A stretch of 43,821 nt of DNA from an uncultured Elusimicrobiales bacterium (GCA_944324105.1 CALUVA010000003.1:1-43821); one strand, 5' to 3'. Positions 14,969 through 24,831 are shown, counted from the first letter of the stretch. Numbers and translations are program-made. The notes: a model not told the origin generated them from the sequence alone.

Positions 14969-17008
14969 ATGAAAAAAGTATTGACCGGAGTTTTGATTTT
15001 AGCCACTGCGGCGGGAGCGAATGCTATGGAGAACATGTTCAGAAACGGCGTTTTGCATTTTGACTATAAAGCGGAGGAGCTGGCCCCGGCCGAAGCGGCT
15101 GCCCGCGCCCGTCTGGAAAAAGATTTGGACTCTCTGGTGGCTATTCCCGACAACCAGCGCACGTTTGACAACACGGTGCTGGGCTATGAGCGCGCTTTTG
15201 AGCGCTACGGCGACGCATTGGGCATGAGCGGTTTTCTTTCCTATGTGTCTACGGATAAAAATTTCCGCGACGCGGCCCTGGCCCTGCAAATGCAGATGAG
15301 CCAGCATATGGTGGATATCGCCACCCGGCGCGACGTGTACCGCGCCATTAAAGCCTATGCCGACACCAAACCGCAGCTGGAGCCGGATCAGGCGCTGCTG
15401 CTTAAAGACATGATGATTGGTTTTAAAAACAGCGGTATGGAATTAAATGACGAAGATTTGGAAATGTTTAAAAAGTTAAACAAAGAAAAAGCGCAGTACA
15501 TTATCCAGTTTGACAAGAATATACAGGAATATAAAGATTATCTGGACGTAACCGAAGAACAGCTGGCCGGTTTGGGAGAAGATTACAAAAACAAACTGGA
15601 AAAAACACCCGAAGGCAAATACCGCGTGACCCTGGATTACCCCGACTATGTGCCTTTTATGCTCAACTCCGAAAGTGACGAAGCGCGCAAAGAACTGGAA
15701 TATAAATACAACCGCCGCGGCGGAGCAGAAAATGTGGAACTGCTGGAAAAAACCATGACCTTGCGCCGCCAAATTGCGCAGCTGTTGGGCTATAAAAACC
15801 ATGCGCAGCTAAAACTGGAAAACCGTATGGCCAAAAACCCCGAAACGGTGGAAAAGTTTTTAAAGGATTTGCAAAAGCGCCTCAAACCCATGTCCAAAGA
15901 AGAGGACAAAAACCTGATTGCGTATAAAAATGAAAAAAAGGGGAGAAAAAGCCGCACACTGTATCCGTATGAAAGCGGTTATTGGGCCAATAAATACAAA
16001 AAAGAAAACCTGGACGTGGACCCCGAGCTGATTAAAGAATATTTCCCTTCGGACGTGGTCATAGACGGCATGCTGGATTTGTTCGGCAATTTGTTCGGCA
16101 TCGCTTTTGAGCCTGCCGACATTCCCGTCTGGCACCCTGACGTAAAAGCCTTTAAAATCGTCAATAAAGATGACGGCGCGCTGGTGGCCTATTTCTATAT
16201 GGACTTGTATCCGCGCGAAGGCAAATACAAACACGCGGCCTGCTTTGATTTGGTGGAAGGACACGAAAAAGAGGACGGCACCTGGCAAATCCCGTTCGTG
16301 GCCATTGTAGCCAATATGAACAAACCCGCCGCGGGAGCGCCGTCGCTGTTAAAACACGGCGAGGTCAGCACCCTGTTCCATGAATTTGGGCATGTGCTGC
16401 ACAATGCGCTGACCAAAGCGCGTTACTCTTCCCAGTCCGGCACCAGCGTCAGCTGGGACTTTGTGGAAACCCCCAGCCAAATGCTGGAGCGTTGGGCCTG
16501 GAACCCGCAGGTACTCAAAAAAATCAGCAAACATTACAAAACCGGCGAACCGCTGCCCGATGAAATGATTGAAAAAATGATTGCGGCCAAAAATTTCGGC
16601 GCCGGCGGCACGTATCTGCGCCAGGACTTTTTTGCACAGTATGACATGAAGCTGCACACCGCTTCCAAAACCCCCGACACCACGAAAACCTATTTTACCC
16701 TGACCAAAAAAATCCGCGGCCTGCCGCTGACTAAAGGCACCTATCCGCAGGCGTCTTTCGGGCATATTATGGGCGGGTATGACGCGGGCTATTACGGGTA
16801 TTTGTGGTCGGAAGTCATCGCGCAGGACTTTTTCGGCGAGTTTGAAAAGAACGGCGTATTTGATGTGCAGACTGGCCTGAAATTCCGCCGTGAAGTGTTG
16901 GAAAAAGGCGGCACGGTGGAAGAAGAACAAATGGTGCAGAACTTCCTGGGCCGCAAAGAAAGCATCACCCCGTTCCTCAAATCCATCGGGCTGGAGGATG
17001 ACAAATGA
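14969..17008 (+). CDS. M3-family zinc oligopeptidase, apparently exported
   Basis: 679 residues. The thermolysin-like zinc motif HEFGH is at residues 471-475, and the downstream GGYDAGYYGYLWSEVIAQDFF matches the substrate-closing Gly/Tyr loop of M3 peptidases (Dcp, oligopeptidase A, thimet oligopeptidase). Length fits the Dcp/OpdA branch better than PepF. An N-terminal hydrophobic stretch (MKKVLTGVLILATAAGANA) looks like a Sec signal peptide, so the enzyme may act in the periplasm on short peptides. The stop overlaps the next start (ATGA). Confidence 0.9.
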   Translation: MKKVLTGVLILATAAGANAMENMFRNGVLHFDYKAEELAPAEAAARARLEKDLDSLVAIPDNQRTFDNTVLGYERAFERYGDALGMSGFLSYVSTDKNFRDAALALQMQMSQHMVDIATRRDVYRAIKAYADTKPQLEPDQALLLKDMMIGFKNSGMELNDEDLEMFKKLNKEKAQYIIQFDKNIQEYKDYLDVTEEQLAGLGEDYKNKLEKTPEGKYRVTLDYPDYVPFMLNSESDEARKELEYKYNRRGGAENVELLEKTMTLRRQIAQLLGYKNHAQLKLENRMAKNPETVEKFLKDLQKRLKPMSKEEDKNLIAYKNEKKGRKSRTLYPYESGYWANKYKKENLDVDPELIKEYFPSDVVIDGMLDLFGNLFGIAFEPADIPVWHPDVKAFKIVNKDDGALVAYFYMDLYPREGKYKHAACFDLVEGHEKEDGTWQIPFVAIVANMNKPAAGAPSLLKHGEVSTLFHEFGHVLHNALTKARYSSQSGTSVSWDFVETPSQMLERWAWNPQVLKKISKHYKTGEPLPDEMIEKMIAAKNFGAGGTYLRQDFFAQYDMKLHTASKTPDTTKTYFTLTKKIRGLPLTKGTYPQASFGHIMGGYDAGYYGYLWSEVIAQDFFGEFEKNGVFDVQTGLKFRREVLEKGGTVEEEQMVQNFLGRKESITPFLKSIGLEDDK

Positions 17009-17853
17009 ACGTCATTATCGGTATAGACGTAGGTGGTTCCACCACCAAAATCGTAGGGTATTTTGAGGACGGCAAACTTATCGGCCGCCTGATGGTGGAA
17101 GCGGCCGACCCGCTGACCTCGGCCTACGGTGCATTAGGAAAATTTGTCAACGAAAATAAACTGTCCCTGTCCCAGGTCAAACAAATTTTGCTGACCGGCG
17201 TGGGATCTTCTTTATTTAAAGAAAATATTTACGGTATTCCCACGCATAAGGTGGACGAGTTTGAAGCCATCGGCCTGGGCGGCCTGGCGCTGTCTAATAA
17301 AAAAGAGGGCCTCATTATCAGCATGGGCACGGGCACGGCGTTTGTGCGCGCCGATAAAGACGGCATACGCCATATCGGCGGGTCCGGCGTGGGCGGCGGC
17401 ACGGTGCTGGGTTTATGCGGGCAGCTGTGCAATGCGCGTTCTTTTGAAACCGTGGTGGAAATGGCCCACAAAGGCGATTTGAAAAAAGTGGATTTAAATA
17501 TTTCCGATATCAGCGCGGGGGATATTTCCACGCTGACGCCGGACGCAACGGCGTCCAACTTCGGCAAAATGTCCGACGGAGTTACGCCGGAGGATTTGGC
17601 GCGCGGCGTGTTGAATATGGTGTTTCAGACCATCGGCATGCTGGCCGTGTTTGCCTGCCGCCAGGACGGGATAAAAGACGTTATCGTGACCGGCACGCTC
17701 AGCACGGTCCCCTGCGCCAATGTGCTGTTTAAACAGGTGGAGCGGCTGTATAAAATCAAATTTATCATTCCGCAGCATTCCATTTATGCCACGGCCACCG
17801 GCGCGGCGCTGTCTTATATTTTTAAAAACGGGCAGAAAAATGAACGCGGATAA
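17005..17853 (+). CDS. coaW: Type II pantothenate kinase
   Basis: 282 residues of the acetate/sugar-kinase (ASKHA) fold. The phosphate-1 loop IGIDVGGSTTKIVGY is at the N-terminus, with SMGTGTAFVRAD and GGSGVGGGTVLGL as the second phosphate loop, as in eukaryotic and staphylococcal type II PanK. It performs the first step of coenzyme A synthesis. Type II enzymes are uncommon in bacteria outside staphylococci and a few other groups and usually escape CoA feedback; that regulatory point is family knowledge, not shown here. It is coupled to the oligopeptidase by a 4-base overlap and to the next gene by a 14-base overlap. Confidence 0.88.
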   Translation: MNVIIGIDVGGSTTKIVGYFEDGKLIGRLMVEAADPLTSAYGALGKFVNENKLSLSQVKQILLTGVGSSLFKENIYGIPTHKVDEFEAIGLGGLALSNKKEGLIISMGTGTAFVRADKDGIRHIGGSGVGGGTVLGLCGQLCNARSFETVVEMAHKGDLKKVDLNISDISAGDISTLTPDATASNFGKMSDGVTPEDLARGVLNMVFQTIGMLAVFACRQDGIKDVIVTGTLSTVPCANVLFKQVERLYKIKFIIPQHSIYATATGAALSYIFKNGQKNERG

Positions 17854-18664
17854 AAATTCTTATAAAAAATCCAGCTTCGGGCCGGCGTTTTTATTTTTAT
17901 GTAAACGCCGCCGCGAAGCGTTGGCCGTCTATTATGCTTTTTGCCGCCTGATGGATGACATTGCCGATGAGCCGGACGTAAAAGACCGCCTGGCGGAGCT
18001 GGCCTTATGGAAAGAAGAAATCTTCCGGGCTTTTAACGGCAAAGCCCAAACCCCGCTGGGCCAAGATATAGCCCGTATGGCTCCGCAGTACGGCATGACG
18101 CAGGACCGTTTCTTGCTGTTAATAGAAGGAATGGAAGCGGACGTACAGGGACGGGCATATAAAGATTTTGAAGAACTTCAGTGGTACTTGTGGCGCGTGG
18201 CGGGCATTGTGGGACTGGCCACGCTGGATATTTTGGGTATTAAAGGCCCGCAGGCGCAGGAGCTGGCCCGCGCGCTGGGTTTTGCCGTACAGCTGACCAA
18301 TATTGTGCGTGATGTGCATGAAGACGCCGCCCTGGGCCGCGTGTACCTGCCGGAAGATTTGCTGGCTAAACACGGTCTGAGCCGCCAGGACGTATTGCAA
18401 AACCAAAATCCCGCGCGTCTGGCCGCTGTTTTGGCCGAGCTGGCGCAGAAAGACAAAGATTTCTACCGCCGTGCAGGCGAAATTTTGCGCAAGCTTCCCG
18501 CCCGTAAAACGCTGCCCTGCCGTGTGATGGGTTCCGTCTATCGTACAAATCTTGCTAAAATAGAAAAAACGGGTTTCGAATTCATCCGCCCCGTCAGACT
18601 GTCCAAGGCGGAAAAAGCCCTGCAATGTATATATGCCTTATATAAAACCGATTTTGCTGCTTAA
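17840..18664 (+). CDS. Squalene/phytoene synthase family protein
   Basis: 274 residues from the ATG at 17840; an earlier in-frame ATG lies deep inside coaW and is rejected. Both Asp-rich Mg-binding motifs are present: MDDIADEPD (Asp39, Asp40) and QLTNIVRDVHED (from Asp158). Together with YYAFCRLMDD and the GRVYLPEDLL segment they define head-to-head prenyl synthases (HpnC/HpnD, CrtB, squalene synthase). The product cannot be decided; no hopene cyclase or carotenoid desaturase is in the window. The last 32 bases overlap the next gene. Confidence 0.88.
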   Translation: MNADKNSYKKSSFGPAFLFLCKRRREALAVYYAFCRLMDDIADEPDVKDRLAELALWKEEIFRAFNGKAQTPLGQDIARMAPQYGMTQDRFLLLIEGMEADVQGRAYKDFEELQWYLWRVAGIVGLATLDILGIKGPQAQELARALGFAVQLTNIVRDVHEDAALGRVYLPEDLLAKHGLSRQDVLQNQNPARLAAVLAELAQKDKDFYRRAGEILRKLPARKTLPCRVMGSVYRTNLAKIEKTGFEFIRPVRLSKAEKALQCIYALYKTDFAA

Positions 18665-20006
18665 TCTTGCCTTTTGTTTTCTGGCTGTTTCTGCGCAGGG
18701 GGCGCAAGATTCACTGGCGTCCTGTCTGGAAAAAGGGAAACAAGAGTTTGTGTCGCAGCAACAAAAAGCCCTCTCCCGGCGCGATTATGAGCCGGCCCGT
18801 AAAACTTTTGAACGTTGTCTAAAACTGGACCCGGATAATGTGGATACTCTGCTCAGTCTGGGAGGGGTGGCTCTGACACAGGAAAAACTGACGAAGGCGC
18901 AGGACTATTTTCTGCGTGCTCTGCCGCATATGAGCCGCACTTCTCCATATCTTTCCTATACGTATTCGATGCTGGGAGATATCGCTTTTAAACAACAGCA
19001 TTACGACAAAGCATTGTCTTATTATGAACAGTCGTTGGATTATAACAAAGCTTATGTTAATTCCCTGGTGGGCAAAGGCTTGATTTTGGAAATACAGGGG
19101 CGTAAAAAAGAAGCAGCCGAGGTATACCAGGTGGCCCTGGCGGTAGAACCGCTGAATATTCGCGCGCGACAGCAACTGATTGCGCTGGAACCGATATATT
19201 TTACGGATGAAGAAGTCCTGTCCGCGTTAAAACAGCGATACGCCGCCCTTCCGGAAAAAACACGTCTTTCGGAGGGGGACCGGGAGTTATTCATAAATAT
19301 TCACGACGCAGAGCAAAGAGGAGGTATTACTTATTTAAAAAGTAAATACAAACCGTTGCCTGCCGATTATGTGGTTACCTTGTTTAAAGGTACGGATTTT
19401 GCCCGGGAAGTATTAACCGTCAGCGGTTACAATGCACTGCGTAAAGCTGTGGGGCAGGATGCGGTGGCCGTTTTTCAACAGATGAAAGTACCTGTCAAAG
19501 ATGTTTTTGATCTGCGGGATATGCAGGGGAAAAAAGTTTTTTTGGCGGACAGCACTCTTTCCAATGAAGGATTTTATGTATATAACGAAGCGCTTCAAGG
19601 CAGAAAAGAGTTTCTTCTTCCCGGGCAACCGCTGCCTCCTTCTCGGGATGATTTAAAAAAACTGGCGGCCCGTATCCAAGAACTGGAAAAAAACGGATAC
19701 ACGGAAATCTCACGCAAAGAACTGGATGTAGTGCAGCAGTATACGAGCTGTTCCGAGGAAACGCTTCGTCAATATATGGGTTTGTATGTTTTGTCTCTTT
19801 CCGACAAAGAGAAACGCTATTTTGTGCCCCGAGGAGAGACTGCCGATCCTAAAAAAGGCGTCCCGTATCATTATGTGGCGCGCTACCGAGCTTTACGTCA
19901 TCCGGGGGTGCAAATTCCGCCCAACAGTTTAGTGGAAATGTACGAGTCTTTTGGGGACACGTATAAATTATGCAGTTCTGTGGATGGAACGCTGTTGATT
20001 ATGTAA
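18633..20006 (+). CDS. Exported TPR protein with unrecognised C-terminal region
   Basis: 457 residues. A signal peptide (IKPILLLNLAFCFLAVSAQGA) is followed by TPR helices over about residues 45-180, e.g. PDNVDTLLSLGGVALTQEKLTKAQDYFLRAL and HYDKALSYYEQSLDYNKAYVNSLVGKGLILE. Residues from about 190 to the end, with FDLRDMQGKKVFLADSTLSNEGFYVYNEA and a VPYHYVARYRALRHPGVQIPPNSL segment, match no family I know. The gene begins inside the end of the squalene-synthase-like gene and looks AT-richer than it. Probable periplasmic or outer-membrane scaffold; function unknown. Confidence 0.75.
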   Translation: MPYIKPILLLNLAFCFLAVSAQGAQDSLASCLEKGKQEFVSQQQKALSRRDYEPARKTFERCLKLDPDNVDTLLSLGGVALTQEKLTKAQDYFLRALPHMSRTSPYLSYTYSMLGDIAFKQQHYDKALSYYEQSLDYNKAYVNSLVGKGLILEIQGRKKEAAEVYQVALAVEPLNIRARQQLIALEPIYFTDEEVLSALKQRYAALPEKTRLSEGDRELFINIHDAEQRGGITYLKSKYKPLPADYVVTLFKGTDFAREVLTVSGYNALRKAVGQDAVAVFQQMKVPVKDVFDLRDMQGKKVFLADSTLSNEGFYVYNEALQGRKEFLLPGQPLPPSRDDLKKLAARIQELEKNGYTEISRKELDVVQQYTSCSEETLRQYMGLYVLSLSDKEKRYFVPRGETADPKKGVPYHYVARYRALRHPGVQIPPNSLVEMYESFGDTYKLCSSVDGTLLIM

Positions 20007-20008
20007 TT

Positions 20009-20038
20009 AAAAAACCCCGCTTTCAAAGCGGGGTTTTT
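20009..20038. terminator. Bidirectional terminator
   Basis: A-run, CCCCGCTT, two-base loop, AAAGCGGGG, T-run between the converging TPR and ligA genes. Confidence 0.92.
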
Positions 20039-20048
20039 GTTTGGTCAC

Positions 20049-22043
<1,995 letters not shown>

Positions 22044-22454
22044 TTATTTGCGTTCTTTTTTCAGCTGGTCCAAAAGGCCGTTGATAAATTTGCCGGAATT
22101 GTCCGTAGAATATTTTTTGGCCAGCTCTATGGCTTCGTCTATAACGGCCGGAACGGGCGTCCTTTCGGGGCTGAACACCAACTCATAAGCGGCCATGCGC
22201 AGAATGGAGCGATCCACCACCGACATGCGTCCGATGGTCCAGTTCTTGGCATATTTGGAAACCAGCTTGTCTATTTCGGGCAGGTTGTTTGTTGTTCCGT
22301 TGACCAGTTCCTGGCAGAAAGGGAAGTTTTCCCCCAGTTCCCGCTTAAAATCGGCGGCATACAGGGCCACTTTGTCGCCGTCCAGCATTTTGGCGCTGTC
22401 GGCGTAATACAGGCACTGCAAAGCACATTCTCTGGCCATTCTCCGGTTGCTCAT
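22044..22454 (-). CDS. nusB: Transcription antitermination factor NusB
   Basis: 136 residues, all-helical. MARECALQCLYYAD and the C-terminal VDRSILRMAAYELVF, PVPAVIDEAIELAKKYSTDNSGKFINGLLD are the NusB signature. It binds boxA RNA with S10 and promotes rRNA antitermination. The start has GAGGTGCGGG upstream. A TAAAAT box at 22488-22483 on the minus strand is a plausible promoter. Confidence 0.96.
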   Translation of the reverse strand: MSNRRMARECALQCLYYADSAKMLDGDKVALYAADFKRELGENFPFCQELVNGTTNNLPEIDKLVSKYAKNWTIGRMSVVDRSILRMAAYELVFSPERTPVPAVIDEAIELAKKYSTDNSGKFINGLLDQLKKERK

Positions 22455-22569
22455 TGTTCCCGCACCTCGTCTAAGTTAACTTATTTTACTATATTTGTGC
22501 CGTCTTGCGCACCGTGTTCGGAAAAGCGAAGCTCCGTTGATAAAAAATGCTGTTCTTTTTATACGCTTT

Positions 22570-22579
22570 TTGCTACAAT
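22570..22579 (+). promoter_or_regulatory. Extended -10 promoter for the DUF2807-type gene
   Basis: TTGCTACAAT, matching the window's extended -10 pattern. It predicts a start near 22586, the first base of the P1 stem of the structured leader. Confidence 0.6.
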
Positions 22580-22581
22580 AA

Positions 22582-22707
22582 GTTACTTTCGGCCCGCGCA
22601 GGCGGGCATCGTTACGGAAGTGAAAAAACGTAAATCGTATCCTCCCGTCCGACACGGCGCCGAAAGAAACACCGGCCTTTAAAGGCCGTAAATTAAGGAG
22701 AAAAAAC
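22582..22707 (+). ncRNA. Candidate structured 5' leader (unknown regulatory RNA)
   Basis: CTTTCGGC (22586-22593) pairs with GCCGAAAG (22659-22666). The stem extends past one A-A mismatch by GTT/AAC (22582-22584 with 22668-22670). Three smaller hairpins sit inside it: CCGC/GCGG (22594-22597, 22602-22605), TTACG/CGTAA (22612-22616, 22629-22633) and CCGT/ACGG (22645-22648, 22654-22657). After the closed domain comes CGGCCTTTAAAGGCCG (22673-22688), then AAGGAG seven bases before the start codon. I know of no riboswitch class with this layout. Confidence 0.45.
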
Positions 22708-23637
22708 ATGAAAAAGATGGCACTTGCGCTTTGCGCGCTGACGCTGGTTTTTGCCTGGCCCGTTCAGGCCAAACCGGTGTATGTGACCGCCAGCCAGAAT
22801 TACATCACCCAGGAAGTAACTGGATTGGCGCCGTTTACCGCTTTGTCCGTGAGCGGACAGGCGGAGGTGGACTTCCGTCAAGGGGCTGAAAAGGAACCGT
22901 TTGCTGTTATCTACGGTTCGGACAACCTCGTCAACCTGGTTGAAGTGAAAAGCGACGGAAAAACACTGACGGTGCATTATAAAGATCCTTTAATCATCAT
23001 GGGTCAGCGCCGGCTGAAAGTAACGGTCGTTGCTCCGTCTTTGGAGCGTGTGGAAGTGCGCCAAAGTGGTGAAGTGGACGTGCAGGGGCTGCTGACCACG
23101 ACGGATCTGTCTTTGTCTGCAGACGGGGAAGGGGAAATTTCCTTCCGCTCCGTTAATGCGACCAATGTTACGGCCCAGGTATCCGGCGACGCCAGCATTG
23201 ATTTTGACAGCCTGGCCTGCCAGACGCTGAACGCTGATGCGCGCGATACGGCTTCTTTTGAAAGCGAAAGAACCACCTGCGACGCGGTAACGCTCAATGC
23301 CTCTGACCGTGCGGAAGCCAGCGTGGGCGGTTTTTCCGGCCGCACGGTGACGGCTGCGGCTTCTAATAATGCGGAAGTGGACCTGAAAGGAACCGCTTTG
23401 ACGGCGGATCTGCGTGCCTCCGGCTCGTCCGAACTGGAAGCCGATGACCTGCGCGCCGACACCGTCAACGCCACGGTGTCTGACTCCGCCCGCATGAAAG
23501 TGCAGGCCGTGCAGACCCTCAATGCCGACGCGTCCAAACGCGCTACGATCGTGTACAAGGGCTATCCCGATACGATCAACCGCCACGGCAAAGAGGGCAA
23601 TATCCGCCAGCATTTTGATTACGATTACGACGACTAA
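22708..23637 (+). CDS. Secreted head-GIN-domain protein (DUF2807-like)
   Basis: 309 residues. A signal peptide (MKKMALALCALTLVFAWPVQA) is followed by ITQEVTGLAPFTALSVSGQAEVDFRQGAEK, the opening of the putative auto-transporter adhesin head-GIN domain. The rest is a regular run of short strands with small polar residues (VEVRQSGEVDVQGL, LSADGEGEISF, AQVSGDASIDF, ASGSSELEADDL), as expected for a right-handed beta-solenoid. It likely lies in the periplasm or at the cell surface. The function of the family is not established. A long structured leader precedes it. Confidence 0.82.
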   Translation: MKKMALALCALTLVFAWPVQAKPVYVTASQNYITQEVTGLAPFTALSVSGQAEVDFRQGAEKEPFAVIYGSDNLVNLVEVKSDGKTLTVHYKDPLIIMGQRRLKVTVVAPSLERVEVRQSGEVDVQGLLTTTDLSLSADGEGEISFRSVNATNVTAQVSGDASIDFDSLACQTLNADARDTASFESERTTCDAVTLNASDRAEASVGGFSGRTVTAAASNNAEVDLKGTALTADLRASGSSELEADDLRADTVNATVSDSARMKVQAVQTLNADASKRATIVYKGYPDTINRHGKEGNIRQHFDYDYDD

Positions 23638-23654
23638 TCAAAACCGTTTCCGTC

Positions 23655-23684
23655 AGCCCCGCCCTTTTGCGGCGGGGCTTTTTG
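23655..23684 (+). terminator. Terminator after the DUF2807-type gene
   Basis: AGCCCCGCC (23655-23663) pairs with GGCGGGGCT (23671-23679), followed by T-run. The T-run is directly continuous with the next gene's promoter. Confidence 0.9.
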
Positions 23685-23691
23685 TTATAAT
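23682..23691 (+). promoter_or_regulatory. Extended -10 promoter, leaderless type, for the lipoprotein gene
   Basis: TTGTTATAAT followed by six bases and ATG at 23698. The -35 position falls inside the terminator hairpin. Confidence 0.72.
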
Positions 23692-23697
23692 AAGCAT

Positions 23698-24129
23698 ATG
23701 AAAAAACAATTACTTATCGGGGTGCTGTGTCTGTGCTGTGCGGCTTGCGCTTCTTCAGGAGGGAAAGATTCTTCTCTGGTGGGCGCGGATAAAGACGGGC
23801 ACGGCTGTATTGCTTCGGCCGGATATACCTATGTTTCCGTTTTGGGCCGCTGCGCCCGCCTGTGGGAAGAAGGGGTGCGTTTAAATCCCGTGCAGCCCCC
23901 GTCCGGCGGGGCGGTCTTGAGTGCTTTTGCCGTATTGTCCGAAAGCGGTGCGGAAGCGGAGCTGTTTTTGCCGGAGGCGGAACCCGTAATTTTAACCCGT
24001 TCCTTTACGCCGGAAGGGCCGTATTGGACGACAGAAAACTACCGCCTGGAACGCTTGCCGCAGGGCTGGCGGCTGTATGAGAAAGATCTCCTGTTGTATA
24101 CGGCGCCCAATCCGCCCGTTGCAAATTGA
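23698..24129 (+). CDS. Small lipoprotein of unknown function
   Basis: 143 residues. The signal peptide MKKQLLIGVLCLCCAAC ends in a lipobox with Cys17 as the lipidated residue, followed by a Ser/Gly linker. The mature part (VGADKDGHGCIASAGYTYVSVLGRCARLWEEGVRLNP, then a beta-rich stretch) has two further Cys. It is reminiscent of small periplasmic domains but I cannot name the family. It should be anchored in the outer or inner membrane. The stop codon overlaps the -35 hexamer of the infC promoter. Confidence 0.7.
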   Translation: MKKQLLIGVLCLCCAACASSGGKDSSLVGADKDGHGCIASAGYTYVSVLGRCARLWEEGVRLNPVQPPSGGAVLSAFAVLSESGAEAELFLPEAEPVILTRSFTPEGPYWTTENYRLERLPQGWRLYEKDLLLYTAPNPPVAN

Positions 24130-24155
24130 CACCTTTCGCGGCAAGTTTGTATAAT
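24126..24155 (+). promoter_or_regulatory. Strong sigma-70-type promoter of infC-rpmI-rplT
   Basis: Consensus -35 TTGACA (24126-24131), 18-bp spacer, consensus -10 TATAAT (24150-24155). It is the best full promoter in the window. Confidence 0.85.
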
Positions 24156-24161
24156 AGAAGT

Positions 24162-24185
24162 GTCCTAAAAAGGACGATTTTTTTT
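24162..24185 (+). promoter_or_regulatory. Small hairpin plus U-run in the infC leader
   Basis: GTCCT (24162-24166) pairs with AGGAC (24171-24175), then eight T. It sits at the very 5' end of the predicted transcript. It could act as an attenuator or a 5' stabilising hairpin. Confidence 0.4.
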
Positions 24186-24200
24186 GCAAAGAAAATATAA

Positions 24201-24740
24201 ATGGCCAGATTTGATAACAGAAGAGTTTACAAGAAAGATTTATATAACCGCAACGGCAATATCCGCGCGCCGGAAGTGAGGGTCATTAATTCCGACGGTA
24301 CCATGGTGGGCGTACTGCCTACCGCGCAGGCCGTGGCGATGGCCAGAGAACAAGAGCTGGACCTGGTGGAAATTTCACCGACCGCCCAGCCGCCTGTTTG
24401 CAAAATACTTGATTACAACAAGTATGTTTTTGAACAGAGCAAAAAAAGCAAAGACGCCAAGAAGAAACAAACCAAGGTGACGATGAAGGAGCTGCGCATT
24501 AAATCCCGCATCGCCCCGCATGACTTGGACGTCAAACTCAGACAAATAGAAGGATTTCTGAAAAAGAAAGACATGGTGCGTTTGGTGGTGGTGTTTCACG
24601 GGCGTGAAAACCAGCACAAAGACATCGGCGAGCAAATGCTCAAAGACGCGGCCAAACGCCTGGAGCCTTTGGCCAATGTGGACGGCGGCCTGCAGCAGCA
24701 GGGCAACCGCATGTCCATGACGTTTGTGCCGAAAGCCTGA
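24201..24740 (+). CDS. infC: Translation initiation factor IF-3
   Basis: 179 residues with the IF3-N domain (NRNGNIRAPEVRVINSDGTMVGVLPTAQA, LDLVEISPTAQPPVCKILDYNKY), the Lys-rich linker (EQSKKSKDAKKKQTKVTMKELRIKSRI) and IF3-C. It binds the 30S subunit and checks start-codon pairing. It begins with ATG, not the rare AUU used for autoregulation in Escherichia coli, and lacks a clear Shine-Dalgarno. First gene of the conserved infC-rpmI-rplT operon. Confidence 0.97.
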   Translation: MARFDNRRVYKKDLYNRNGNIRAPEVRVINSDGTMVGVLPTAQAVAMAREQELDLVEISPTAQPPVCKILDYNKYVFEQSKKSKDAKKKQTKVTMKELRIKSRIAPHDLDVKLRQIEGFLKKKDMVRLVVVFHGRENQHKDIGEQMLKDAAKRLEPLANVDGGLQQQGNRMSMTFVPKA

Positions 24741-24831
24741 TTTCTTTTTCTTAATAAAACACCTGCCCGCGCACGGTTTGCGTAGGGGAGGGCGCGCCTG
24801 ACGGCGTGAAATTATACAAGAGGACAAACAA
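24741..24831 (+). promoter_or_regulatory. infC-rpmI spacer with GC-rich hairpin
   Basis: CGCGCC (24793-24798), TGAC loop, GGCGTG (24803-24808, one G-U pair) within a 91-nt spacer before rpmI. In other bacteria L20 represses its operon by binding a structured leader; whether this is such a site is inference. Confidence 0.3.

Noticed and set aside
22586-22666. tRNA-like cloverleaf
   Set aside because: A closing stem with three hairpins suggested a tRNA, but there is no T-loop consensus, no proper anticodon arm and no CCA.
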